A DNA stretch of 64,000 nucleotides from Olleya sp. Hel_I_94 (GTDB taxonomy: Bacteria > Bacteroidota > Bacteroidia > Flavobacteriales > Flavobacteriaceae), in contig NZ_VISI01000002.1 in the NCBI RefSeq assembly GCF_007827365.1, positions 1,679,001 through 1,743,000 on the forward strand, read 5' to 3'. Below the pieces are notes generated by a model. The model was not told the DNA's origin, searched no databases, and worked only from the letters and a program-made list of their open reading frames with translations. A program made the translations under genes and the position numbers. Each line of letters opens with the position of its first letter. Within the stretch, counting starts at the first letter, position 1. Positions 26,215 to 34,998 of the stretch are shown one piece after another.

Positions 26215-27453
26215 TTATTCTTCTCTTAATGCCTCGATAGGCTTAATACTTGTTGCTTTAAAAGCTGGTATTAGTCCAATTAAAGTCCCTAATACTACTA
26301 AAATTATTAAGGCAATAAACACTACTGCTATAGATACTGAAGCGTTAACAATAATAGCTTCTGCACCTTGACCAAACTTACTATCCAAGGCTATAAGTAT
26401 CCAGCCACCACTAATTATTCCTAATAGTCCTGCCACTAAGGTTATAGATACAGCTTCCACAACAATTTGTCTTTTAATCTCATAAGGTGTGGCACCTAAA
26501 GCACGTCTTACACCAATCTCTTTTGTTCTTTCTTTGACCGTTATAAGCAATATATTACCAATTGCAAATACACCTGCAATTAAGGTTGCTATTCCAACAA
26601 ACCAAGTTAAAAATTGCATTCCTGTTAAAAATCCAGTGATTTTTGCAAACTCTTTACCTAAATTAAAACTACCAAATGCACGAGTGTCATCTGGATGCAC
26701 TTTATTTAAGTTTCTTAAAATTAGTTTGGAGTCTGCTTCAATTTGCGAAATATCGTATTCTGGTTTACCAGTAATCATCATCCAACCAATATTTTCACCC
26801 ATATTATATATTTGTTGAAAAGTGGTGAAAGGAATATGAATATCACTAGAAGGTCCCATATTAGCATTACCAGTTTCAAACATACCAATAACTTTAAAAT
26901 TCATTCCGTTTAACAGAATGTATTCGCCTATCATTTCTTCGTCCTTTTCAAAAATTTGTTTGTAGATTTCTTCTGAAATAACGACGACTTTCCTATTTTC
27001 ATCAATATCAGTTTGATTGATAAAACGTCCACGAATCATTTTCTTTTTTTGAACTTGATCTAATAAAGGGTAATCACCATTTACACCAAAATTACCAGAC
27101 AGAAAATTACGTACTACCAAAGCAGAACTTTGATTTCTTGGTACCACAAACTCAATACCTTCTACATTTTCTTCAATTTTTTTAGCGTCACTTATTTTAA
27201 GTTGTACTTGTCTACCTTCCTGAAACCCTTTAAAAGGTTTGCTGGTACTTTGTGCCCAAACAAACACACTATTTGTAGCAAAATCACCAAATAATCTATT
27301 AAAAGAATTTTCTAACCCTTTTGCTGAACCAAGTAATCCGATAAGTAGTAAAATTCCCCACCAAACACCAACCATAGTTAATGCCGAACGTAGTTTGTTT
27401 TTACTTAAACTATCGTAAACTTCTTGCCATGTATCTCTTTCGAATAAAAACAT
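26215..27453 (-). CDS. ABC transporter permease, MacB/FtsX type (second of two)
   Basis: The 412-residue permease has one N-terminal helix (about 21-43), a large periplasmic MacB-PCD domain (about 60-265) and three C-terminal helices of the FtsX domain (GVFAIGNILLITVKERTKEIGVRRALGATPYEI is the cytoplasmic coupling region). MacB-type proteins work by mechanotransmission, driving substrates from the periplasm through TolC. Unlike E. coli MacB the ATPase is a separate protein. It follows a paralogous permease by 6 bases, suggesting a heterodimer. Confidence 0.92.
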   Translation of the reverse strand: MFLFERDTWQEVYDSLSKNKLRSALTMVGVWWGILLLIGLLGSAKGLENSFNRLFGDFATNSVFVWAQSTSKPFKGFQEGRQVQLKISDAKKIEENVEGIEFVVPRNQSSALVVRNFLSGNFGVNGDYPLLDQVQKKKMIRGRFINQTDIDENRKVVVISEEIYKQIFEKDEEMIGEYILLNGMNFKVIGMFETGNANMGPSSDIHIPFTTFQQIYNMGENIGWMMITGKPEYDISQIEADSKLILRNLNKVHPDDTRAFGSFNLGKEFAKITGFLTGMQFLTWFVGIATLIAGVFAIGNILLITVKERTKEIGVRRALGATPYEIKRQIVVEAVSITLVAGLLGIISGGWILIALDSKFGQGAEAIIVNASVSIAVVFIALIILVVLGTLIGLIPAFKATSIKPIEALREE

Positions 27454-27459
27454 TATAAT

Positions 27460-28689
27460 TTAATCATTTCTAAGTGCGACAATTGGTTTAATCTTGGAAG
27501 CCTTTTTAGCTGGTAAATAGCCTGCAATACCACCAGCTACAATAAGAGTTATAGTTGCTGCAACAACAACGCTTAAACTTACTGTTGGGTCTTTTATAAA
27601 ATATTTTTCTAGCATTGGTCCTGCAAACTCTACGACTGTCATCCCAATGAGCAAGCCTACAAATCCAGCAATAACTGTAACTAAAATAGACTCTAATAAT
27701 ATGATAGACACTATTGATTTTGGTGAAGCTCCAAGTGCTTTTCTTATCCCAATCTCTTTAGTACGCTCTTTAACAATAAAAATCATCATGTTACTTATAC
27801 CAACAATTCCTGCTATTAATGTCCCAAATCCAATAACTAATACCATGACACCTAAACCTCCTGTCATTTGGTTAATGGCTTTAGACTCATTAGCCAAGTT
27901 TCTAACCCTTATAGCACGTTGGTCATTTTGAGAAACTGAAAAACGATCTTTAAGTTTTCTGGTTAACGCAGTGCTAAACCCAATAGCTTCGTCAAAATTC
28001 ATGCTTGGGTTATAGGTTAAATTGATTTGATCGATATAGTCATTGTTACCATAAATTTGTTGTGCTGTAGACACTGGCATATACATGTAACGCTCTTCAT
28101 TATCTCCACCATCATCACTAAACACACCAACCACTTTATATTGGATCCCATTTAAATTAATGTATTTACCAATAGCAGTTGTTTTTAAAAACAAATCCTC
28201 TTCTACTAGTCGTCCAATAACAACTACTTTAGTTTTATTGTCAACGTCTAATTGATTGATATAACGACCGTATTCTACTTTAGTATTTTCAAGATACTGA
28301 TGGTCTGGGTGAACAGCTCTAACACTGTAGCTGTTTTTTTCGTTTCTAAACGAAGCATTTACATTTCTATATATTCTTGCGGTTATGAATTGTACTTTGT
28401 CACCAAACTCGTCTTTAATATACTCATAATCCTCATTAGTAAACTGTATTTGTCTACCAGCTTGTAATCCTTTATGTGCTTTTGAGGTTTGTCCAGAATT
28501 TATAAAAATAGAATTAGCAGCATCATCCACAAAAGCGGTATCAAATGTATTGACTAATCCATTGACTACTCCAAAAAGAATCGCGAATAACGATATGGCA
28601 AAAGCTACGGTAAAACCAGATAATACACTTCTGGTTCTATTCATGTTTATACTCTGAAATATTTCGCGCCAAAGGTCTCTATCAAACAT
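27460..28689 (-). CDS. ABC transporter permease, MacB/FtsX type (first of two)
   Basis: The 409-residue product has the same layout as its downstream neighbour: N-terminal helix (about 22-44), periplasmic domain, then FtsX domain with IFIVKERTKEIGIRKALGAS. The start is the ATG at 28689 (MFDRDLWREIF), which aligns with the paralogue's MFLFERDTWQEVY; an in-frame extension to 28740 lies within the ATPase gene. It overlaps the ATPase stop by 8 bases. Substrate unknown; exporters of this type carry peptides, macrolides or lipids. Confidence 0.92.
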   Translation of the reverse strand: MFDRDLWREIFQSINMNRTRSVLSGFTVAFAISLFAILFGVVNGLVNTFDTAFVDDAANSIFINSGQTSKAHKGLQAGRQIQFTNEDYEYIKDEFGDKVQFITARIYRNVNASFRNEKNSYSVRAVHPDHQYLENTKVEYGRYINQLDVDNKTKVVVIGRLVEEDLFLKTTAIGKYINLNGIQYKVVGVFSDDGGDNEERYMYMPVSTAQQIYGNNDYIDQINLTYNPSMNFDEAIGFSTALTRKLKDRFSVSQNDQRAIRVRNLANESKAINQMTGGLGVMVLVIGFGTLIAGIVGISNMMIFIVKERTKEIGIRKALGASPKSIVSIILLESILVTVIAGFVGLLIGMTVVEFAGPMLEKYFIKDPTVSLSVVVAATITLIVAGGIAGYLPAKKASKIKPIVALRND

Positions 28690-29383
28690 GTGCAGAAGCT
28701 CTTTCTTGATTAATAAACACATCTTCCATAATAACACCATCTTTTAATCGCACAATACGCTTACACATATTGGCAATATCCTCTTCGTGTGTTACCATTA
28801 AAATGGTTTTACCCTCATCGTTTAAAGATTGGATAAAGTCCATAATCTCGTAGGATGTTTTGGTATCCAATGCTCCTGTAGGCTCATCGGCTAATAATAA
28901 TTTTGGATTTGCAGCTAAAGCACGTGCAATTGCTACACGCTGTTTTTGTCCACCTGACAACTCGTTTGGTAAGTGAGTAGCCCAATTAGCTAAGCCAACT
29001 TTTTTAAGGTGAAACATTGCTTTTTCAATACGCTCTTTACGTTTTAAGCCTTGATAATACAATGGTAATGCAACATTTTCTACTGCATTTTTGTAATTTA
29101 TTAAGTTAAACGATTGGAAGATAAATCCTAAAAATTTGTTTCGGTATATCGCTGCTTTCTTTTCGGTAAGATTTTTAATAGGGACACCATCAAGTATATA
29201 CTCGCCTTCATCAGCTTCATCTAACATTCCAATAATATTAAGTAACGTCGATTTTCCAGAACCTGAAGAACCCATAATAGCAACCATTTCGCCTTCTTCA
29301 ACAGATAAATCAATACCTTTTAAAACATGAAGACTAGAATCGCCAATTGGATAAGACTTATGTAACTTATTTATTTTGAGCAT
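28682..29383 (-). CDS. ABC transporter ATP-binding protein (LolD/MacB type)
   Basis: The 233-residue ATPase powers the two permeases encoded behind it. Walker A GSSGSGKST (38-46), Q-loop Gln90, signature LSGGQ (142-146), Walker B LLLADE (162-167), and the switch His in MVTHEED are all intact, so it should hydrolyse ATP. It is first in the operon ATPase - permease - permease - adaptor - TolC - tsaB. The 137-base gap upstream contains no clear promoter match. Confidence 0.94.
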   Translation of the reverse strand: MLKINKLHKSYPIGDSSLHVLKGIDLSVEEGEMVAIMGSSGSGKSTLLNIIGMLDEADEGEYILDGVPIKNLTEKKAAIYRNKFLGFIFQSFNLINYKNAVENVALPLYYQGLKRKERIEKAMFHLKKVGLANWATHLPNELSGGQKQRVAIARALAANPKLLLADEPTGALDTKTSYEIMDFIQSLNDEGKTILMVTHEEDIANMCKRIVRLKDGVIMEDVFINQERASAHV

Positions 29384-29520
29384 AATTGATGGTTTTTTTG
29401 ATTGATGATTAACTCAATAACAGTTAGACTACAAAGGATACAATTTGTTACAACATTTATTGAAAAATTTTGTTAAATATTGATTTTAAAGGTTTTTAAT
29501 AAGATGCTTTTTTTCATTCT

Positions 29521-30408
29521 TTATTCATTTGTAAATAAAACATCTGCGCCAATCATAACATTACCTGTCCTATTATCGTTTTTGTAATCAAACTTAACAA
29601 TGCCTTTTTTCCATTCTTTACCTCTATATTTAGACCAAGTTAGATTTTCTTCTGTAGCATAGGTAAATCTATACATAGGACCTATAACATCATATTTTTT
29701 GGACTCGTTATTAGGATCAATAAATTCAATTCCAATACACATACCTTCTTCTGGCATGAATATATCCATATCTTTTAGATTAATATTCAAAGTGTATTTT
29801 TTGTTCTTTGGTTTTACTACTAAGTTTTTGGTGTAAAGTTCATATCCAGGTTTTTTATTTTTGGTATCATAACTATAAAATTTAATATTTAAAGATGCTG
29901 TAAAAACAGCATTATTTCTTTTTTTAAATTTTATATAAAAATTTTTTAACTTTCCTTTTTTTTCCAATGGATTATTTAATAACACGCATGTTTCGTAACC
30001 TATTAGAGAACTCACTCCAGCATTACCTACTTTATCTTCACCAATGGTATGTTTTTTATTGTATTTTTTCTTTTTAAAATCAATAACAACTTCATCTAAC
30101 TCTGTAATTTTTTCAGAAAGCTTAATATCTAACTTTACATTTATCTGGTTTTTATATTGACTTAAAACAATATATTTAGAATTATACCCAATTGAAGACA
30201 CCTTTAAAGTATCATATAAATGATTTGAAATTTCAAAGCTGTAAGACCCATTATTATTTGAATAAACACCTTTATTTTTAGTCATTAAAGTAATATTTAC
30301 AAGCTCTAAAGGTTGTTGACTTATAGAGTCTAAAACTTTACCTTTTATGGTTTGAGAATAAGAATGGTTAATAATTAGTAGTAAAACTATATTAATAATG
30401 TATTTCAT
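29521..30408 (-). CDS. Exported protein with carboxypeptidase-regulatory-like domain
   Basis: The 295-residue product has a signal peptide ending NHSYSQ, then a CarboxypepD_reg-like beta-sandwich (about 20-100: TIKGKVLDSISQQPLELVNI, NNNGSYSFEIS). The remainder (about 115-295) is rich in Lys, Asn and Tyr and beta-strand-like, with no recognised family; similar proteins in Bacteroidota follow the same plan and are not TonB receptors because a barrel is lacking. It stands alone behind a terminator. Lower GC and Lys/Asn-heavy composition set it slightly apart from its neighbours. Confidence 0.75.
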   Translation of the reverse strand: MKYIINIVLLLIINHSYSQTIKGKVLDSISQQPLELVNITLMTKNKGVYSNNNGSYSFEISNHLYDTLKVSSIGYNSKYIVLSQYKNQINVKLDIKLSEKITELDEVVIDFKKKKYNKKHTIGEDKVGNAGVSSLIGYETCVLLNNPLEKKGKLKNFYIKFKKRNNAVFTASLNIKFYSYDTKNKKPGYELYTKNLVVKPKNKKYTLNINLKDMDIFMPEEGMCIGIEFIDPNNESKKYDVIGPMYRFTYATEENLTWSKYRGKEWKKGIVKFDYKNDNRTGNVMIGADVLFTNE

Positions 30409-30420
30409 ACGATAAAATTA

Positions 30421-30457
30421 AAAAACTCCAAGCAATGTAACATTATTTGGAGTTTTT
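30421..30457 (-). terminator. Terminator at the end of the oxidase-assembly operon
   Basis: Arms AAAAACTCCAA (30421-30431) and TTGGAGTTTTT (30447-30457) pair over 11 bases, with a T-run on the minus strand. It follows the small CxxC protein gene in its direction of transcription. Confidence 0.8.
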
Positions 30458-30479
30458 ATTAATTCTATCAATATATAGT

Positions 30480-30701
30480 TTAGCTTTTTTTTACTTTAAA
30501 ATATTTCCAATAGATAAAGAAGCCTAAACTAAAAACTATGATGTATGGAATGGACATTAGATAGACAATACCATCGTTAATACCTTTTGCTGCAGCTTGA
30601 CCTTCTTCGTTTTCTAGAACAGCTCTACACATAGCGCATTGTGCATTAGTCTGTAAAAATGAAACGATTAAAAATAGAAATAAAAAAACTTTAGTTTTCA
30701 T
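30480..30701 (-). CDS. Small exported membrane protein with CxxC motif
   Basis: The 73-residue product has a signal peptide ending TNAQ, immediately followed by CAMC, then an amphipathic stretch (ENEEGQAAAKGINDG) and one membrane helix (about 46-67) with a basic end. A CxxC at the mature N-terminus facing the periplasm could hold copper or a disulfide; its place behind DUF420 and SCO genes supports a part in oxidase assembly. This is inference; I recognise the type as conserved in flavobacteria but know no function. Confidence 0.7.
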   Translation of the reverse strand: MKTKVFLFLFLIVSFLQTNAQCAMCRAVLENEEGQAAAKGINDGIVYLMSIPYIIVFSLGFFIYWKYFKVKKS

Positions 30702-30736
30702 AATTGTAAGGTGCTTAATAAAGCTTTAAATAGCTG

Positions 30737-31282
30737 TTACACGTAATAAGGCGAAATCATTAAATACACAATCACACCAGTAACTGCAACGTACAACCAT
30801 AATGGAAACGTAATTCTAGCTATTTTTTTATGACGTTGTATATTGTTTGTAATTGCCCTAACATAAGTTATTAATACAAAAGGAATGACTACTACCGATA
30901 ATGCAATGTGTGTTATTAAAATGAAAAAATAAATAGACCTAATTGCGCCTTCTCCTCCAAATTCAGCAGAATCACTTGTCATGTGATAAGCGACATACAT
31001 TACTAAAAATAATACTGATAAAGAGATTGCAAACTTCATTAAATTTTCATGAAGTTGACGTTTATTATTTTTAATTGCCCAAACGGCTACCAATAATACA
31101 AATGCTGTAATACCATTTATTGTCGCATAAATAGGTGGTAAAAATGTTAAAGGCTCTACATTAAAACCTAGGTCCTTTAATTTAACTGTAAACAAAGCTG
31201 CAACAGCTAAAGGGATAATAATAGATAGGATAACAATCCACTTATTATACTTTTGTTCGGCGTTTAGTTTTCTTGTACTCAT
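30737..31282 (-). CDS. DUF420 membrane protein, probable oxidase-assembly factor
   Basis: The 181-residue product has about five membrane helices (19-37, 47-66, 80-100, 115-137, 157-177). The DUF420 family includes staphylococcal CtaM, which is needed for maturation of the aa3 oxidase. Histidines that could act in heme or metal handling occur at RQLHENLMKF, AYHMTSD, THIALS and NIQRHKK. It lies between the SCO gene and the small CxxC gene, 35-42 bases from each, consistent with one transcript. Confidence 0.85.
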   Translation of the reverse strand: MSTRKLNAEQKYNKWIVILSIIIPLAVAALFTVKLKDLGFNVEPLTFLPPIYATINGITAFVLLVAVWAIKNNKRQLHENLMKFAISLSVLFLVMYVAYHMTSDSAEFGGEGAIRSIYFFILITHIALSVVVIPFVLITYVRAITNNIQRHKKIARITFPLWLYVAVTGVIVYLMISPYYV

Positions 31283-31324
31283 AATTGTAATAAATAGGTC
31301 TGGCTAGATTAGGATGCGTTAAAT

Positions 31325-32071
31325 TTACTCTTGTAATAGTTTTGCAATGTCTTCTTTTAAGATTGTAATTTCTTGTTCATTACCATCTTCATCCATTTTT
31401 TCTTGCTCGCTAATTACACCTTTATAAAATATTTTAGGATTACCAAAAGCATCTGTTCTAGATCTTAAGTATCCTTCTTTATCTACTAAAGCAAAATCTC
31501 CTGAATGTTCAAAGTTTTCAATATTAACAAAGATATTAAAACCCATATTTGATAATTGGTAAATAGCCTCTTTATCTCCTGTCATTAAATGCCAATTTGG
31601 GCTAGTAACACCATAATCTGCAGCATAAGCCTTTAGGATTTCTGGAGTGTCGTTATCTGGCATGATACTAAATGATGCAATACCAAACTCTGGATTATCT
31701 TTAAATGTGTTTTGTATAGATGCTAAGTTAGAGCTCATTCTTGGGCAAATGGTAGGACACGTTGTAAAAAAGAAATCCACCACATACACTTGACCTAAAT
31801 AGTCCTTGTTAGTTATTGTTTTACCATCTTGATTAGTAAAACTAAACTCTGGTACTTTTTTACGCTCTTCATTAATCACTAAATAGCCTACATCTGATTT
31901 ATTTGGCGCATCGCTTTTTGGATTAACAATAACACCTTTGCTTCTACTCTCGTCCGTACGGTTAATATCTTTATTACTTACTCTATCAATAATTTTAGGA
32001 ATAAAAATAATACCGAATAATAATATAATGAATGAAATACCTACGTAAGAATAATTTGCTTTTTTACTCAT
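31325..32071 (-). CDS. SCO1/SenC-family copper chaperone for cytochrome oxidase
   Basis: Thioredoxin-fold protein that delivers copper to, or reduces, the CuA site of oxidase subunit II. The 248-residue product has a membrane anchor (about 9-27), the copper-binding CPTIC motif (Cys105, Cys109) in FFFTTCPTICPRM and the third ligand His189 in FEHSGDFALVD. All ligands are present, so it should be active. It follows a Cys-free protein with related features by 10 bases. Confidence 0.93.
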   Translation of the reverse strand: MSKKANYSYVGISFIILLFGIIFIPKIIDRVSNKDINRTDESRSKGVIVNPKSDAPNKSDVGYLVINEERKKVPEFSFTNQDGKTITNKDYLGQVYVVDFFFTTCPTICPRMSSNLASIQNTFKDNPEFGIASFSIMPDNDTPEILKAYAADYGVTSPNWHLMTGDKEAIYQLSNMGFNIFVNIENFEHSGDFALVDKEGYLRSRTDAFGNPKIFYKGVISEQEKMDEDGNEQEITILKEDIAKLLQE

Positions 32072-32081
32072 GGTAATGCTA

Positions 32082-32798
32082 TTAGTTTGTGTCTCCTTTT
32101 AAATCGTCTGCACGTCTAGAGGTCGAGTTAAACTCGCCTTTACGTTTTTGTCTATACTCAGTAAACAAAACACGTAAATCATCTGCTCCCATAACATTTT
32201 TAAGCTGTGCAACTTCTGATGCATTATAAGCAGTAAGCGGATAGGCTTGTTTACCTTGTTCTATTTCTTTTTTGGTTCTGTTATCTAAACGTCCACGCTG
32301 ATTTAATTCCTTATCAACAATATATACTTTGTTAGTTGCTAAATTAAAGTCTAAGACTTCACTTGATCTTAAGCTATTAAACATTTTTTTAGTATCAGAG
32401 TCATCCAACTCAACAAAATGCCAATATTTAAGCTCTCCGTATTTAGTTAATTCTTTTTTAAGTCTATCTGTAGCGTCTGTTGTAGATTTGGACACCAACA
32501 TAATAACTTGAAACTTTTTAAAACCTTGAAACTTATCGTAGATTAATTCTTTAAGATTAGAGGTTTCAACAACTTTTGATTCTGGATCTTTACCTAAAAA
32601 ACCTAAAACTGTGATATGATTTTCTAGTTGTAAGTCTGTTGTTGCTGAAGACAAGTTTTGAAAATCAAGGACGTTATTTTTAACAACTTCTAAAGGATTG
32701 TAGTTATTAGTAGAAGGATATAAAAACAACAAAAAGATTACTGGTAAAAAAAATAAAGCACCTAAGGTAATTCCTTTTTTCAATTTCTTTTTATCCAT
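32082..32798 (-). CDS. Cysteine-free SCO-like membrane-anchored protein
   Basis: The 238-residue product has one N-terminal membrane helix (about 10-28) and a periplasmic domain that reads like a thioredoxin fold: ITVLGFLGKDPES, a helix, FQVIMLVS, KYWHFVELDDSDTKKMF, and YIVDKELNQRGRLD, the last corresponding to the VDKEG strand of SCO proteins. There is no cysteine in the whole protein, so neither copper binding of SCO type nor disulfide exchange is possible. It directly precedes the true SCO gene; a structural or scaffold role in oxidase assembly is inferred. First gene after a terminator. Confidence 0.7.
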   Translation of the reverse strand: MDKKKLKKGITLGALFFLPVIFLLFLYPSTNNYNPLEVVKNNVLDFQNLSSATTDLQLENHITVLGFLGKDPESKVVETSNLKELIYDKFQGFKKFQVIMLVSKSTTDATDRLKKELTKYGELKYWHFVELDDSDTKKMFNSLRSSEVLDFNLATNKVYIVDKELNQRGRLDNRTKKEIEQGKQAYPLTAYNASEVAQLKNVMGADDLRVLFTEYRQKRKGEFNSTSRRADDLKGDTN

Positions 32799-32833
32799 AA
32801 TCTCAATGCTTTTTTTTAATTATACAAAAATAA

Positions 32834-32861
32834 AAAAGGTGGCTTTAATAAACCACCTTTT
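32834..32861 (-). terminator. Terminator after cytochrome oxidase subunit IV gene
   Basis: Arms 32834-32842 and 32853-32861 (AAAAGGTGG with CCACCTTTT) pair over 9 bases and are followed by T-runs on the minus strand. It separates the oxidase-subunit group from the SCO group. Confidence 0.75.
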
Positions 32862-32888
32862 AACTATATTTTATATCGATTTCTTTAC

Positions 32889-33269
32889 TTAGAAATCTCT
32901 TTTGATAAATCCTTTGTCGTATACATCAAAAACGTAACCTCCTTCTTGTAATAATATAAATACTAAGTAACAAATAAGGAATATTCCTGTCCAAACAACA
33001 GCACGTCTTAATCCAGGTAATTCATCACGCATGTGCATGAAATCCCAAGTAATATAATATGCTTTAACAATTGTTAAGATGATAAAAATCCAGTTTAAAA
33101 GTTTCATCCCTAACACAACGTTGGTTCCCCAAGATGGTTTGTAGATACCTAAAACAACCTCTACAGCTGTAATGATAGATAACAAGATTAAAACTCCCCA
33201 AATTTTTTGAGTATTAGATTTAAACTTAATTAATCCTCTAAATATTTCTAATTTATGTGCGTCTGCCAT
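32889..33269 (-). CDS. Cytochrome c oxidase subunit IV family protein
   Basis: The 126-residue product has three membrane helices (about 23-42, 52-71, 90-109), matching bacterial COX4/CyoD-like subunits that stabilise the oxidase core. The short segment YYITWDFMHMRDELPGLRRAV between helices 2 and 3 is typical of the flavobacterial form. It starts 23 bases behind the subunit III gene. Confidence 0.88.
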   Translation of the reverse strand: MADAHKLEIFRGLIKFKSNTQKIWGVLILLSIITAVEVVLGIYKPSWGTNVVLGMKLLNWIFIILTIVKAYYITWDFMHMRDELPGLRRAVVWTGIFLICYLVFILLQEGGYVFDVYDKGFIKRDF

Positions 33270-33292
33270 GATATTTCTTTTCTATAAAATTA

Positions 33293-34291
33293 TTAAACTA
33301 GGTAGAAGAATGTAAATACAAATACCCAAACTAAATCTACAAAGTGCCAGTAAAGACCAACTTTTTCAACCATTTCGTAGTTTTTACGTCTGTCATATGT
33401 ACCGATAACAACATTAAAGAAAATAATGATGTTAAGCACAACTCCTGAAAATACGTGAAATCCGTGAAATCCTGTAATAAAGAAAAAGAAGTCTGCAAAT
33501 AATGGCGAACCATATTCGTTTACATGTAAGTTAGCACCTTGAACTACTAATTTACCATTTTCTTTAATTTGTTTTAAAGATTGCTCTCTTGTTAAGATTG
33601 TTTTTTCACCTTCTTCGTTAATGATTTGCGTTCTAACTAATACATTAGGATTAGCTTCCATACCTTTAACGATATCGCTTACTTGATAAGCTGGTAAAGT
33701 ACCTTCTCCAACAAACCAAAGTCCATTTTTACGCTCATGCTCTACTCTGTCTGTAGGTGCAGCAGTAGCAAAATCTGCTATAGATAAACGTTTAAAAGTT
33801 TGTTCACCATCCACAGTTACATTTTCTCCAAACTGAAGGATGTTACCACCTTTTGTTTGTACAGCACCAAAGTCTCCTTTAATAAAAGTATTCCACTCCC
33901 AAGCTTGAGACCCAACAAATATTAAACCACCAATAATGGTTAAAAACATGTACCAAGTCACTTTTTTCTTGTTTAAATGGTGACCAGCATCCACTGCTAA
34001 TACCATTGTCACTGAAGACATGATTAATACAAACGTCATAAACGCAACATAAATCATTGGATAATTACCATGGAAAAATGGTACGTGAGTAAAAACCTCG
34101 TCTGCAATTGGCCAAGCATCAATAAATTTGAATCTTGAAAAACCATAGGCTGCTAAAAACCCAGAGAATGTTAATGCATCTGATACGATAAAAAACCACA
34201 TCATCATCTTACCATAACTTGCTTTTAATGGTTGGTTACCACCTCCCCAAGTCTTTCCTTCTGTATCAGTAGTTGCAACTGTAGTATTCAT
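33293..34291 (-). CDS. Cytochrome c oxidase subunit III with large extracytoplasmic insertion
   Basis: The 332-residue product is a heme-copper oxidase subunit III, a lipid-binding subunit that supports proton uptake. Helices with SYGKMMMWFFIVSDALTFSGFLAAYGF, GSQAWEWNTF, FITGFHGFHVFSGV and GLYWHFVDLVWVFVFTFFYL are diagnostic (WHFVDLVW is the end signature). An insertion of about 100 residues (about 145-245) separates the conserved helices, as known in Bacteroidota oxidases. A 121-base gap separates it from the shorter subunit III paralogue upstream. Confidence 0.92.
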   Translation of the reverse strand: MNTTVATTDTEGKTWGGGNQPLKASYGKMMMWFFIVSDALTFSGFLAAYGFSRFKFIDAWPIADEVFTHVPFFHGNYPMIYVAFMTFVLIMSSVTMVLAVDAGHHLNKKKVTWYMFLTIIGGLIFVGSQAWEWNTFIKGDFGAVQTKGGNILQFGENVTVDGEQTFKRLSIADFATAAPTDRVEHERKNGLWFVGEGTLPAYQVSDIVKGMEANPNVLVRTQIINEEGEKTILTREQSLKQIKENGKLVVQGANLHVNEYGSPLFADFFFFITGFHGFHVFSGVVLNIIIFFNVVIGTYDRRKNYEMVEKVGLYWHFVDLVWVFVFTFFYLV

Positions 34292-34412
34292 AGTGTTAAA
34301 TTAGTTGTTAAAATGTGGCACAAAAATAATCATTTTATTCAGTTAAAAAAATACCAAACTCTAATTTTATAGTATCTAAATAAGGTTTTGGTCTTATTAG
34401 ATCAATATTTTT

Positions 34413-34997
34413 TTAGTTTAGAAAAAAGTATAAGAAAAAAAACAGGTAGATCCATAGCAAGTCAACAAAGTGCCAAAAGGTTTCTGCTAATTCAAATCCA
34501 ACCATATTATCTTGAGAATATTTACCTCTTAAGTGATTGATTAACACCACTAATACCGGAATTAAACCCACTAGCACGTGTACTATATGCACTACTGCAA
34601 TTAGGTAAATATAAGTTACTGTAATATTACTTGTTGGTCCTGTAAAGTTAAATCCTAAGTCTATAATTTGATTAAAACCTACAAATTGATTGTAAACAAA
34701 AAATAACCCTAACACAAATGTTAAAGTTAACATTGCAGTAGTTAATCCATTTTTACCTTGCTTTAATGCTCTTTTAGCGATTATAAAAGTAATACTACTT
34801 ATTACCATTATTATAATACTAATCCAAAATGGCTGAGGCATTTCAAAATCATTAAGCCAATCTGGTCTAGAACTACTTACAATAAATGCACTAGTCCATC
34901 CTGCAAAAGACATAATTAAAGACGCTATACCAAAGTACAACATCATTTTTTTTGCGCGTCCTGTTTTTTCTTCTAAAGTCCCTTGAGTTAAATCCAT
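34413..34997 (-). CDS. Cytochrome c oxidase subunit III family protein (short form)
   Basis: The 194-residue protein has five membrane helices and ends with the subunit III signature (ETFWHFVDLLWIYLFFFLYF). It lacks the insertion and first helices of the longer paralogue encoded next to it. The pair may both enter the oxidase, or one may serve assembly. It starts 1 base after the heme O synthase stop, so translation is coupled. Confidence 0.9.
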   Translation of the reverse strand: MDLTQGTLEEKTGRAKKMMLYFGIASLIMSFAGWTSAFIVSSSRPDWLNDFEMPQPFWISIIIMVISSITFIIAKRALKQGKNGLTTAMLTLTFVLGLFFVYNQFVGFNQIIDLGFNFTGPTSNITVTYIYLIAVVHIVHVLVGLIPVLVVLINHLRGKYSQDNMVGFELAETFWHFVDLLWIYLFFFLYFFLN

Positions 34998-34998
34998 T

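Noticed and set aside
28690..28740. N-terminal extension of the first permease
   Set aside because: It lies in the ATPase gene; ATG 28689 aligns with the start of the paralogous permease.
34292..34412. Imperfect inverted repeat between the two subunit III genes
   Set aside because: Arms of about 6-8 bases with a bulge and no T-tract; no confident promoter or terminator.
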